Below are positions 1 through 5,990 of a DNA stretch of 6,322 bases, one piece after another. Position 1 is the first letter of the stretch. Every line of letters starts with the position of its first letter. Where the stretch lies: the NCBI GenBank assembly GCA_026417675.1, contig JAOACV010000167.1:1-6322 (forward strand). Direction: 5' to 3'. The DNA comes from Verrucomicrobiia bacterium (lineage in GTDB: Bacteria; Verrucomicrobiota; Verrucomicrobiia; CAIQCK01). The position numbers were made by a program, and so were the translations under genes. The notes below the pieces were generated by a model. It ran no database searches. It saw only the letters and a list, made by a program, of their open reading frames with translations, and had not been told where the DNA came from.

Positions 1-342
1 TTCCGCTTCCTCTACAAACTCGCGCAGCGGCAACAGGTGCCGCGCAAACACCACACACGGCACCCGCCGCTCCATGAAGGCCCGTATGCGTGCGCGTCGC
101 TCGCTGGACGACAACGATTTCAAATATGCCGTCTCGGCATTGCCGACAACCTGCACGCGCTTGTTGGCCATGTAGCGATAAAAGCCCGCGAGCGCCAAGC
201 CGGGACGATTCACCGTCGGCTCGCAGATCTTGCGGCGCAGGCCGGCGGTGCCGCCCGCAAGTTCCATCTGCAACGGCCCGGCGTGAGCGGTATAGAACCA
301 CTCGACCGTGATCGCCTTGACGAGGACGGGCTTCGGTTGCAT
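1..342 (-). CDS. hprK: HPr kinase/phosphorylase, N-terminal part (cut by left window edge)
   Basis: The family phosphorylates and dephosphorylates a serine of the phosphocarrier HPr, linking carbon or energy state to regulation in the cytoplasm. The window holds 114 codons from an ATG at 342; the frame stays open to base 1, so the gene continues outside. Visible residues match the HprK N-terminal domain: VNRPGLALAGFYRY at about residues 44-57, followed by KRVQVVGNAETAYL at 61-74 and a VPCVVFAR segment near 94-101. These correspond to the SRPGxxIAGYF, ERVQLLGKTE and PAIILSR stretches of the Bacillus protein. The P-loop kinase domain that does the catalysis lies beyond the edge, so activity cannot be judged. 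The start is 9 bases after the hpf stop and has no convincing Shine-Dalgarno, consistent with coupling to hpf. The family call is secure for the N-terminal domain; full-length integrity is unknown. Confidence 0.88.
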   Translation of the reverse strand, partial: MQPKPVLVKAITVEWFYTAHAGPLQMELAGGTAGLRRKICEPTVNRPGLALAGFYRYMANKRVQVVGNAETAYLKSLSSSERRARIRAFMERRVPCVVFARHLLPLREFVEEAE

Positions 343-351
343 GGCTCGAAA

Positions 352-921
352 TCAACCGACCTGCGGATCAATCAGCGCAAACGCGCCGTTTTTGCGCCGG
401 TAGAGCACATTCAGCCGCTGGTTCTCCGCGTTCTGGAACACCAGAAAAGTCTTCGGCGACAGTTCCATCTGCAGCACGGCTTCGTCTAGGAACATCGGCT
501 TCAGCGTGAACCGTTCCGTGCGGACCACGCGATGCGTGATGTCGGACTCCTCGTCCTGCGCGCCTTCGGTCTCGATGACGTGCAGGGGCACCTCACGCGG
601 ACTGTTCTTGCGGGGCTGATGGCGCTGGATCTTGGTCTTGGCCTTGCGCAATTGCCGCATCAGTTTCGCCACGACTTGATCTATGGAGGCATACATGTCC
701 TCGCTCACCTCGCTCGCGTCCAGTGTGATGTGGTTGCCGCAGTGGAGGATGACTTCGGCGATGTGGCGGTATTTCTCGACGTCAAGGATGACCTGCGCGC
801 GAAGGATGCGCGGGAAATCTATCCCAATGTTGCTGATCTTCTTGCGGGCGTATTCTTTGATGGACTCGGTGATGCTGACGTGGCGTCCGGTCACGGTGAT
901 TTCAGGAACGGAATGCGTCAT
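352..921 (-). CDS. hpf: Long-form ribosome hibernation promoting factor (S30AE/RaiA family)
   Basis: The protein binds the small ribosomal subunit in slow growth and promotes 100S dimers of inactive ribosomes. The 189 residues have the two-domain build of long HPF. An S30AE domain spans about 6-105, starting with ITVTGRHVSITESIKEYARKK and ending in a basic LRKAKTKIQRHQPRK stretch. An acidic linker follows at 118-127 (TEGAQDEESD). The C-terminal dimerisation domain covers about 131-186, with RFTLKPMFLDEAVLQMEL, FLVFQNAE, NVLYRRKNGAFALIDP. Short HPF and YfiA of enteric bacteria lack that last domain, so this protein should dimerise ribosomes without a separate RMF. The ATG at 921 is fixed by an AAAGGAG site 7 bases upstream. 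It lies 34 bases after lptB with no rpoN between. The strong binding site hints at higher or independent translation relative to the lpt genes. Confidence 0.96.
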   Translation of the reverse strand: MTHSVPEITVTGRHVSITESIKEYARKKISNIGIDFPRILRAQVILDVEKYRHIAEVILHCGNHITLDASEVSEDMYASIDQVVAKLMRQLRKAKTKIQRHQPRKNSPREVPLHVIETEGAQDEESDITHRVVRTERFTLKPMFLDEAVLQMELSPKTFLVFQNAENQRLNVLYRRKNGAFALIDPQVG

Positions 922-928
922 GGGTGTT

Positions 929-944
929 CTCCTTTCTTCTCCTT
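929..944 (-). promoter_or_regulatory. Tandem Shine-Dalgarno sequences of hpf
   Basis: On the minus strand the lptB-hpf gap carries two purine-rich anti-16S matches, AAGGAGAA (944-937) and AAAGGAG (935-929). The nearer one ends 7 bases before the hpf ATG, ideal spacing. No other start in the window has a comparable site; the neighbours rely on overlapping stop and start codons. No promoter could be recognised with confidence inside the preceding lptB coding sequence. Confidence 0.8.
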
Positions 945-955
945 CGTCGGGTTGT

Positions 956-1696
956 TCACATGTTGAACTCGGGACCCAGATATAGTTTACGACTCGTCGG
1001 GTCGTTTATCAAAAATTCGCTTGTGCCCTCGCTGACGACTTTGCCTTGGTAGATCAAGTAGGCGCGGTCCACGATCGAGAGCGTCTCGCGAACGTTGTGG
1101 TCAGTGATAAGCAAACCGAGGCCCTTGTCGCGCAGCCGCTTGATGATCTGTTGCACCTCATAGACCGCAATCGGGTCCACGCCGCTGAACGGTTCGTCCA
1201 ACAGCAGCAGTTTGGGCGAGGTCACCAGCGCGCGAGTGATCTCCAGCCGGCGGCGCTCGCCGCCGGAGAGGGTGTAGGCGCGATGCTTGGCCAGCGCCGC
1301 AATGTCCAGTTCCTCCAGCAGGTATTGCAGGCGCAGCTTCCGCTCGCGACGAGAGATCGGCAGCGTCTCCAAGACGGCCATGATGTTCTCCTCGACCGTC
1401 AATTTGCGGAAGATCGAGGGTTCCTGCGAGAGGTAGCCAATGCCCTGGCGCGCACGGCGATACATCGGCAGGCGCGTGATGTCGCGGCCTTCCAGAAATA
1501 CGCGACCCGCGGTTGGCCTCAATAGGCCCACAATCATGTAGAAGCACGTGGTCTTGCCCGCGCCGTTGGGGCCGAGCAAACCGACGACCTCGCCGCGGTT
1601 GACGGTGATGTCCACGCCGTCCACGACGCGCTGGCCGCGGTATGCCTTGACCAGCCCTTTGGTTAAGAGAATTTGTTGCATCCGGTCGTGGCTCAC
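956..1696 (-). CDS. lptB: LPS export ABC transporter ATP-binding protein LptB
   Basis: This is the cytoplasmic ATPase that, with LptF and LptG, extracts LPS from the inner membrane and pushes it along the Lpt bridge. All ABC signatures are present: Walker A GPNGAGKT at 42-49, Q-loop glutamine at 91 (YLSQEPSIFRKLTVEEN), signature LSGGERRR at 143-150, Walker B LLLLDE at 163-168 followed by the SGVDP D-loop, and the switch histidine in LITDHNVRETL at 200. GIGYLSQE and the terminal YLGPEF stretch are LptB-typical and separate it from other ABC ATPases. The GTG at 1696 overlaps the lptA stop as GTGA, giving 246 residues. An ATG at 1681 would give 241, the same length as my recollection of E. coli LptB, and cannot be excluded. 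lptF and lptG are not in the window. Confidence 0.96.
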   Translation of the reverse strand: MSHDRMQQILLTKGLVKAYRGQRVVDGVDITVNRGEVVGLLGPNGAGKTTCFYMIVGLLRPTAGRVFLEGRDITRLPMYRRARQGIGYLSQEPSIFRKLTVEENIMAVLETLPISRRERKLRLQYLLEELDIAALAKHRAYTLSGGERRRLEITRALVTSPKLLLLDEPFSGVDPIAVYEVQQIIKRLRDKGLGLLITDHNVRETLSIVDRAYLIYQGKVVSEGTSEFLINDPTSRKLYLGPEFNM

Positions 1697-2397
1697 TTTT
1701 TGGGGGGCGGGGCTGGCCTCCCCACCGGGAGCAAACCTGAACGCGCCGCCGCACCGGTGTCGGTTTGTTGCGGACGAATAATCATGCGCGGGCGACCTTT
1801 CACTTGGGCGCTGTTGGTGGCCATATTAAAGACGACCGTTTCCCCCATCACTGTGCCGTCGGCGGTGTCCACACTGGCCGCGCCGCTAAGGATCACTGTC
1901 TGGTCATCGGCATTGTAAACCGCCTCGTCAGCCATGGCCTTGCTGCCGTGTTGCGCGATAGTGACGCCGCCGGAGGCCTCGATGCGCTTCACGCCGTTTT
2001 GGTTTTCTCCTTCCTGCGCCAGATAGACAACCATCTTGTCGGCGGTCATCGTGCCCTGCGGGTCCACCACTTTCACGTGGCCCGTGAACGTTGCGATCTT
2101 CCGCTCCATGTCCATCGCCAGATCGTCTGAAGTAATCACCGTCGAATCGGCCAGGTTGAACCCGCCCCGGCGGGGTTCAGTTTTCTCGTGAGGCCGGAGC
2201 CGGACGGGACCATCGGGAACTGGTGGGGCTTGCGGCGGCGGTTGCGGTGCCGCGGGCTTGAAGGCGGAGCGGTCCGGTTCGGGCAAGGGCGGCAGGCTGG
2301 GAGGAGATGACGCTCCGCCCGCGGGCGCCTGCGCCCACGCCGCGGCAACAGACACCAGCCACGCCGCCGTGACCAACAATAGGGTTTGCGCTTTCAT
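1693..2397 (-). CDS. lptA: LptA/OstA-family periplasmic LPS transport protein
   Basis: LptA forms the periplasmic bridge that carries LPS to the outer-membrane LptD/E complex. The 234-residue product opens with a signal peptide (charged MK, hydrophobic core to about 20, likely cleavage after AWA near residue 22). A proline- and alanine-rich segment follows at about 24-65. The OstA-type beta-jellyroll region runs from about 85 to 206, with the alternating pattern TVITSDDLAMDMERKIATFTGHVKV split over 86-110, then MTADKMVVYL, KRIEASGGVTI, ADEAVYNADDQTVILSG, and VVFNMATNSAQVKGRPRMII. The tail after 207 is low complexity and ends in PAPPPKK. The E. coli protein is about 185 residues, so the proline-rich linker and tail account for the extra length. 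The ATG at 2397 overlaps the lptC stop as ATGA. The call rests on the OstA pattern plus its place just before lptB. Confidence 0.9.
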   Translation of the reverse strand: MKAQTLLLVTAAWLVSVAAAWAQAPAGGASSPPSLPPLPEPDRSAFKPAAPQPPPQAPPVPDGPVRLRPHEKTEPRRGGFNLADSTVITSDDLAMDMERKIATFTGHVKVVDPQGTMTADKMVVYLAQEGENQNGVKRIEASGGVTIAQHGSKAMADEAVYNADDQTVILSGAASVDTADGTVMGETVVFNMATNSAQVKGRPRMIIRPQQTDTGAAARSGLLPVGRPAPPPKK

Positions 2398-2897
2398 GGT
2401 TGTCGTTTGCCGCCAGGCATCGTAATCGCCATGCCCTTGCGGCCGTAGATCGTCACGGTCACGTCGTTATGGATTCTCATGCGGCTTTCCGCCGCGTTCC
2501 AATCGAAACCTTTGCCGGTCATGACCATGTTGGTTGCTACGATTTCCACGGGCTGGTCCGAGCTGGCCGTCTTGGCCGCGCGGTCAAACAGACACTTCGG
2601 CGAGCGCATCGTCGTGTCCACCTGGCCGCCGCGGAACAATTCCAGCCGCATCTGCTCGACTTCCACCTTGCCGCTGGCCAGCTCCAGGCGCGCGCGGTCG
2701 CCGAACATCTGCCAAACCAGTTGGCCCTTGGCATCATACTCTGGCACCTTGAACCCATGCACCGTGCCGGGATCAGACCGGATCGGCGTCGCGGGAGGGC
2801 GTGGTGCTGATACGGCCAGACCCGGCGCGTTGGTTTGGGCATGACCCGCCCACGCCAACACTGCCACCACGGCCGATATGAAGTGCCACTGTCTCAT
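2394..2897 (-). CDS. lptC: LptC-like LPS export protein
   Basis: LptC normally sits on the inner-membrane LptBFG complex and hands LPS to LptA. This 167-residue protein has one N-terminal hydrophobic stretch (about 6-17) followed by GHA-QT, which resembles a signal-peptidase I site near residue 20, so it may be secreted rather than anchored. A proline-rich linker covers about 24-44. The beta-strand region, about 47-155, shows the LptC/LptA-type pattern: GQLVWQMFGDRARLEL, VEVEQMRLELF, VDTTMRSPKCLFDRAAKTA, QPVEIVATNMVMTGKGFDWNA, and RIHNDVTVTIYG. Sequence alone separates LptC from LptA only weakly; the slot between kdsC and lptA decides for LptC. The ATG at 2897 overlaps the kdsC stop as ATGA, and its own stop overlaps the lptA start the same way. 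Fold family is likely; the exact role is inferred from context. Confidence 0.8.
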   Translation of the reverse strand: MRQWHFISAVVAVLAWAGHAQTNAPGLAVSAPRPPATPIRSDPGTVHGFKVPEYDAKGQLVWQMFGDRARLELASGKVEVEQMRLELFRGGQVDTTMRSPKCLFDRAAKTASSDQPVEIVATNMVMTGKGFDWNAAESRMRIHNDVTVTIYGRKGMAITMPGGKRQP

Positions 2898-3484
2898 GCC
2901 CTTGCTTGATTCTCACTTCGATACCGTTCCAGCAACCGATTCCATAGACCTTGGGCCTTCAACACAAGTTCAATCAATTCGCGCGCCGCGCCGTGACCGC
3001 CGGGCAGACGGGTCACATAGGCCGCCGCCGCGCGCACTTCGGCCACCGCATTAGCGACGGCCGCCGGCATGCCCACCGCCCGCAACACGGGTAAGTCCAC
3101 CAAATCGTCGCCCAAGAAACATATTTCGTCGAGGCCGATGCCGATTTTTTTCGCCATCTTCCGCACCATATCCAATTTCGGCGGCGGCGGTTTTTGACCC
3201 GGCGCGGGCTGTGCGACCAAGGTGACGCCGAATTCCCGGGCGCGCTGCGAGGTGACCGCCGAGTAACGACTCGACACCCACCCCACCAACAGGCCGGCGC
3301 GGGCCGCCATCTTCATACCATGCCCGTCATGGATGTGAAAAGCTTTCGCTTCGACGGCCACCATGCGGCCGTCACCGAGGTCGGCCTCGCCGACGTAAAG
3401 ACAACCGTCGGTCAGCACGCCGTCCACGTCCAGCAACAGCAGGCGGACTTTGCGTGCTTTAGCGGAGAGCTTCGCGGATGGCAC
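2894..3484 (-). CDS. kdsC: 3-deoxy-D-manno-octulosonate-8-phosphate phosphatase (HAD family)
   Basis: KdsC hydrolyses Kdo-8-phosphate to Kdo and phosphate in the cytoplasm, the step after KdsA. The 196 residues carry HAD motif I as [13 protein letters not shown] (nucleophile Asp19, acid/base Asp21), HDGHGMKMA at 52-60 (the KdsC-type RDGxG), motif II in WVSSRYS around Ser71, and motif [12 protein letters not shown] with Asp126, Asp127 and Asp130. [23 protein letters not shown] near the end is also KdsC-like. Between motifs II and IV the usual short QGxKDK stretch that holds the motif III lysine is expanded to a proline-rich segment at about 92-104, leaving K98 or K103 as the candidate lysine. 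The start is a GTG at 3484, 26 bases inside kdsA; no ATG or GTG lies between it and motif I. It ends in an ATGA overlap with lptC. Confidence 0.93.
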   Translation of the reverse strand: MPSAKLSAKARKVRLLLLDVDGVLTDGCLYVGEADLGDGRMVAVEAKAFHIHDGHGMKMAARAGLLVGWVSSRYSAVTSQRAREFGVTLVAQPAPGQKPPPPKLDMVRKMAKKIGIGLDEICFLGDDLVDLPVLRAVGMPAAVANAVAEVRAAAAYVTRLPGGHGAARELIELVLKAQGLWNRLLERYRSENQARA

Positions 3485-4292
3485 AGAGTTGTTCCAGTAG
3501 GCCGCGCATGTCGCGCAGCGGAATCATGTTCGGGCCGTCACTGAGCGCGGAAGCCGGCGTCGGGTGCGTTTCAATAAACACGCCGTCGCAGCCGGCCGCC
3601 ACGGCCGCGCGTGCCAGCGTGGGCGCGAAGGCCGCCTCGCCGCCACTGCGGTCGCCCGCTCCGCCGGGTTGTTGCACGCTGTGGGTCGCATCAAAGATCA
3701 CCGGGTAGCCGAACGCGCGCATCATGGGCAGTGCGCGCATGTCCACCACTAGGCTGTTGTAACCGAACGATACACCGCGTTCCGTCAACAGCAACCGCTG
3801 GCAGCCAGCGCTTTCAACTTTTTCGACCACATTCTTCATGTCGCGTGGCGCGAGGAACTGGCCTTTCTTGACATTCACCGCGCGCCCGCTACGGGCGACC
3901 GCCAGCACCAAGTCCGTCTGTCGGCACAGGAACGCCGGCACTTGCAACACGTCGCACACCTCGGCCGCCGCGGCCACTTCACCGACGCTATGCACGTCGG
4001 TCAGCACTGGCACACCGAGGTCGCGGTTGACCTTGGCCAGCACCTTAAGGCCCTCCTTCAGGCCCGGGCCGCGAAAGGCCCGCACGGAGGAACGATTCGC
4101 CTTGTCATAGCTGGCCTTGAAGATGAAGGGGATCCGCAGCCGCTGCGCCAAGGCCGCCAACCGTTCGGCCACACGCATGCACAGCCGCTCGCTTTCGATC
4201 ACGCACGGCCCCGCGATCAGGGCCAAGGCCGCCCCGCCGATCCGCAGAGGACCGACAGAAACGACCGTCACTTTGGTTTGGGCTTCAGGCAT
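3459..4292 (-). CDS. kdsA: 2-dehydro-3-deoxyphosphooctonate aldolase (Kdo-8-phosphate synthase)
   Basis: KdsA condenses phosphoenolpyruvate with arabinose-5-phosphate to make Kdo-8-phosphate, the first committed step of Kdo synthesis. The 277 residues (from the ATG at 4292) are the usual length. Motifs in order: [10 protein letters not shown] (25-34), [12 protein letters not shown] (58-69, binding lysines), LTDVHSVGE (97-105), [11 protein letters not shown] (118-128), NVKKGQF (140-146), [12 protein letters not shown] (200-211), IETHP (240-244), SDGPNMIPL (251-259). Cys30, His204, Glu241 and Asp252 sit where the metal-dependent class keeps its four ligands; the E. coli type has Asn in place of the Cys. 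Start choice: ATG at 4292 shares one base with the pyrG stop (TGATG); a GTG one codon earlier at 4295 would give a GTGA overlap. Neither has a strong ribosome binding site, so coupling to pyrG is likely. Confidence 0.96.
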   Translation of the reverse strand: MPEAQTKVTVVSVGPLRIGGAALALIAGPCVIESERLCMRVAERLAALAQRLRIPFIFKASYDKANRSSVRAFRGPGLKEGLKVLAKVNRDLGVPVLTDVHSVGEVAAAAEVCDVLQVPAFLCRQTDLVLAVARSGRAVNVKKGQFLAPRDMKNVVEKVESAGCQRLLLTERGVSFGYNSLVVDMRALPMMRAFGYPVIFDATHSVQQPGGAGDRSGGEAAFAPTLARAAVAAGCDGVFIETHPTPASALSDGPNMIPLRDMRGLLEQLCAIREALR

Positions 4293-5905
4293 CACGCGGA
4301 TTTTCGTTTCAACGCCGCTTCGATGAACCCGCGGAACAACGGATGCGCGCGGTGCGGCTTGCTCTGAAACTCCGGATGGAACTGGCTAGCGATGAAAAAC
4401 GGATGTTTCTCCAGCTCGATGATCTCCACCAGTTCGCCGTCCGGCGTCAAGCCGGCCAGGACGAAGCCTTCGCGTTGCATCCGCTCGCGGTAATCGTTGT
4501 TGAACTCATAGCGATGCCGGTGCCGCTCGCGAACCGTCTCCGCGCCGTAAAGCGCCTGCGCCCGCGTGCCCGGCGTCAACTTGCATGGTTGTCCGCCCAG
4601 ACGCATCGTGCCGCCCAGTCGCTTGATGTTCTTCTGCTCTTCGATCAGACAAATCACCGGATGCGGCGTCTTCGGCTCAAACTCCGTCGAATGAGCGTCC
4701 TTCAAGCCGCACACGTTGCGGGCGAACTCAATGGTCGCGATTTGCATACCCAGGCACAAACCGAGGTAGGGCACCTGTTTCTCGCGCGCGAACCGTGCCG
4801 CCTGAATCTTGCCTTCGATGCCGCGATTGCCGAAACCGCCGGGCACCAGAATCCCGTCCACGCCCGCCAACTGCCGCTCCGCGCCCTGTTTCTCGATTGT
4901 CTCCGCGTCCACGCGGACGATCTCGACGCGCGCGTCGTTGGCAATGCCGCCGTGGGTGATCGCCTCATAGACGCTCTTGTAAGCGTCTTGCAGGCCGATG
5001 TATTTGCCTACCACGGCGATCCGCACCGAATGGGTTGGCCGCCGGATGCGCTCTAGCATCGCCGCCCAGTCGGTCATGCGCGCCGGAGGCACGCCGAGGT
5101 GCAGGCAGCGGCAGACCAGCTCGTCGAGGCTTTCGCGTTGCAGCATCACGGGCACTTCGTAGATCGAGGTTTGCACGTCGAGCTCCTCGATCACGGCATC
5201 TTCGGGAACGTTGCAGTAGAGCGCGATCTTTCGGCGAACGTCCTGGCTGATCGGCTTTTCACTGCGGCAGACCAGCACGCGCGGCATGATGCCGATCTCG
5301 CGCAGCTTCGCGACGCTTTGCTGGGTGGGCTTGGTTTTGATCTCGCCCGCGACGCGAATGTAGGGCACCAGCGTCACGTGCAAAAAAAGCGTGTTGCCCG
5401 CCCCCATCTCCTGGCCCATCTGCCGGACCGCTTCCAACACGGGCAAGCCCTCAATGTCGCCGGTCGTGCCGCCGATCTCGACGATCACGACGTCCACAGG
5501 CGTTTGCTCGCCCACTTGCCGGATGCGGCGTTTGATCTCGTCCGTGACGTGCGGGATGACCTGCACGGGCTGCCCGAGATATTTGCCCTGGCGCTCGTTC
5601 TCCAAGACCTGCTGATAGATCTGGCCGCTGGTGACGGAATTGGCGCGTGTCAGTTTGCCGTCGGTGAACCGCTCATAGTGGCCGAGGTCGAGGTCGGTTT
5701 CCGCTCCGTCGTCGAGCACATAGACCTCGCCGTGCTGAAACGGGTTCATGGTGCCGGGGTCCACGTTCAGGTAGGGGTCGAACTTCATCAGCGACACCCG
5801 CAGCCCGCGGTTCTCGAGCAAGGTGCCCAGCGACGCCGCCGTCAGCCCCTTGCCGAGGGAACTGACCACGCCGCCGGTCACGAAAATGTATTTGGTTCGT
5901 GCCAT
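4292..5905 (-). CDS. pyrG: CTP synthase (glutamine-hydrolysing)
   Basis: PyrG aminates UTP to CTP using ATP and glutamine. Here it also supplies the nucleotide that KdsB spends on Kdo. The 537-residue protein is complete. The synthetase domain starts [17 protein letters not shown] with the P-loop at 11-20, then [20 protein letters not shown] (42-61) and [11 protein letters not shown] (142-152). The class I glutamine amidotransferase domain starts near 293 and has PGGFGNRG (355-362), the nucleophile Cys384 in [17 protein letters not shown] (461-469), and His510 with Glu512 in HPEFQSKP. All catalytic residues are present. The ATG at 5905 is chosen because [12 protein letters not shown] is the normal family N terminus. 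The frame is open to a GTG at 5968, but those 21 extra codons are translated repeat DNA. No Shine-Dalgarno is visible before the ATG because the repeat ends 5 bases upstream of it. Confidence 0.98.
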   Translation of the reverse strand: MARTKYIFVTGGVVSSLGKGLTAASLGTLLENRGLRVSLMKFDPYLNVDPGTMNPFQHGEVYVLDDGAETDLDLGHYERFTDGKLTRANSVTSGQIYQQVLENERQGKYLGQPVQVIPHVTDEIKRRIRQVGEQTPVDVVIVEIGGTTGDIEGLPVLEAVRQMGQEMGAGNTLFLHVTLVPYIRVAGEIKTKPTQQSVAKLREIGIMPRVLVCRSEKPISQDVRRKIALYCNVPEDAVIEELDVQTSIYEVPVMLQRESLDELVCRCLHLGVPPARMTDWAAMLERIRRPTHSVRIAVVGKYIGLQDAYKSVYEAITHGGIANDARVEIVRVDAETIEKQGAERQLAGVDGILVPGGFGNRGIEGKIQAARFAREKQVPYLGLCLGMQIATIEFARNVCGLKDAHSTEFEPKTPHPVICLIEEQKNIKRLGGTMRLGGQPCKLTPGTRAQALYGAETVRERHRHRYEFNNDYRERMQREGFVLAGLTPDGELVEIIELEKHPFFIASQFHPEFQSKPHRAHPLFRGFIEAALKRKSA

Positions 5906-5910
5906 TGGTT

Positions 5911-5990
5911 CGTAATGCGTAATGCGTGACTCGTGATTCGTAACGCTCGTTCCGTCACCACGGATCACGAATTACGTATTACGTATTACG
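5911..5990. repeat. Imperfect inverted repeat made of 7-base units between kdsB and pyrG
   Basis: Two 31-base arms, 5911-5941 and 5960-5990, pair around an 18-base spacer; 26 of 31 positions are Watson-Crick. Read 5'->3' on +, the left arm is a run of heptamers (CGTAATG, CGTAATG, CGTGACT, CGTGATT) and the right arm ends AATTACG, TATTACG, TATTACG, so direct and inverted repetition are layered. If folded as + strand, four of the five imperfect positions become G-U pairs; on the transcribed minus strand they are A-C and only one is G-U. The element contains the kdsB stop codon (5988-5986) and stops 5 bases before the pyrG ATG, so it occupies essentially the whole intergenic space. It could form a stem in the mRNA leader of pyrG. 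There is no U-run after the stem, so an intrinsic terminator is not supported. Confidence 0.88.

Noticed and set aside
1159..1754. Open minus-strand frame of about 198 codons overlapping lptB and the lptA end
   Set aside because: It is an arginine-rich shadow frame of lptB with no family features; the lptB frame holds every ABC motif.
2158..2178. GC-rich inverted sequence (CCCGCC/GGCGGG) inside lptA
   Set aside because: The arms are short and imperfect, and it lies in coding sequence that reads PRRGG in frame; this is expected by chance in GC-rich DNA.
3459..3484. The 26-base kdsA/kdsC overlap as a sequencing frameshift or misplaced start
   Set aside because: Both proteins keep their normal ends (KdsA at the expected length, KdsC motif I close to its N terminus). 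The GTG at 3484 is the only ATG/GTG start before the HAD nucleophile, so the overlap is natural.
5099..5929. A 276-codon open frame on the + strand opposite pyrG
   Set aside because: It is fully antisense to a complete, motif-perfect CTP synthase, and its translation (rich in H, D, L, R) matches no family. High GC and the codon pattern of pyrG keep this frame open. Other long + strand frames (532-966, 1046-1525, 3942-4367, 4343-5056) fail for the same reason.
5906..5968. A longer pyrG start at the GTG at 5968, adding 21 residues
   Set aside because: The added peptide is translated repeat DNA (the [10 protein letters not shown] type), and the ATG at 5905 gives the standard CTP synthase N terminus.
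5911..5990. The kdsB-pyrG stem as an intrinsic terminator or a short CRISPR-like array
   Set aside because: No T-run follows the stem in the direction of transcription, the stem is AT/GC mixed with mismatches, and there are no constant repeats separated by unique spacers.
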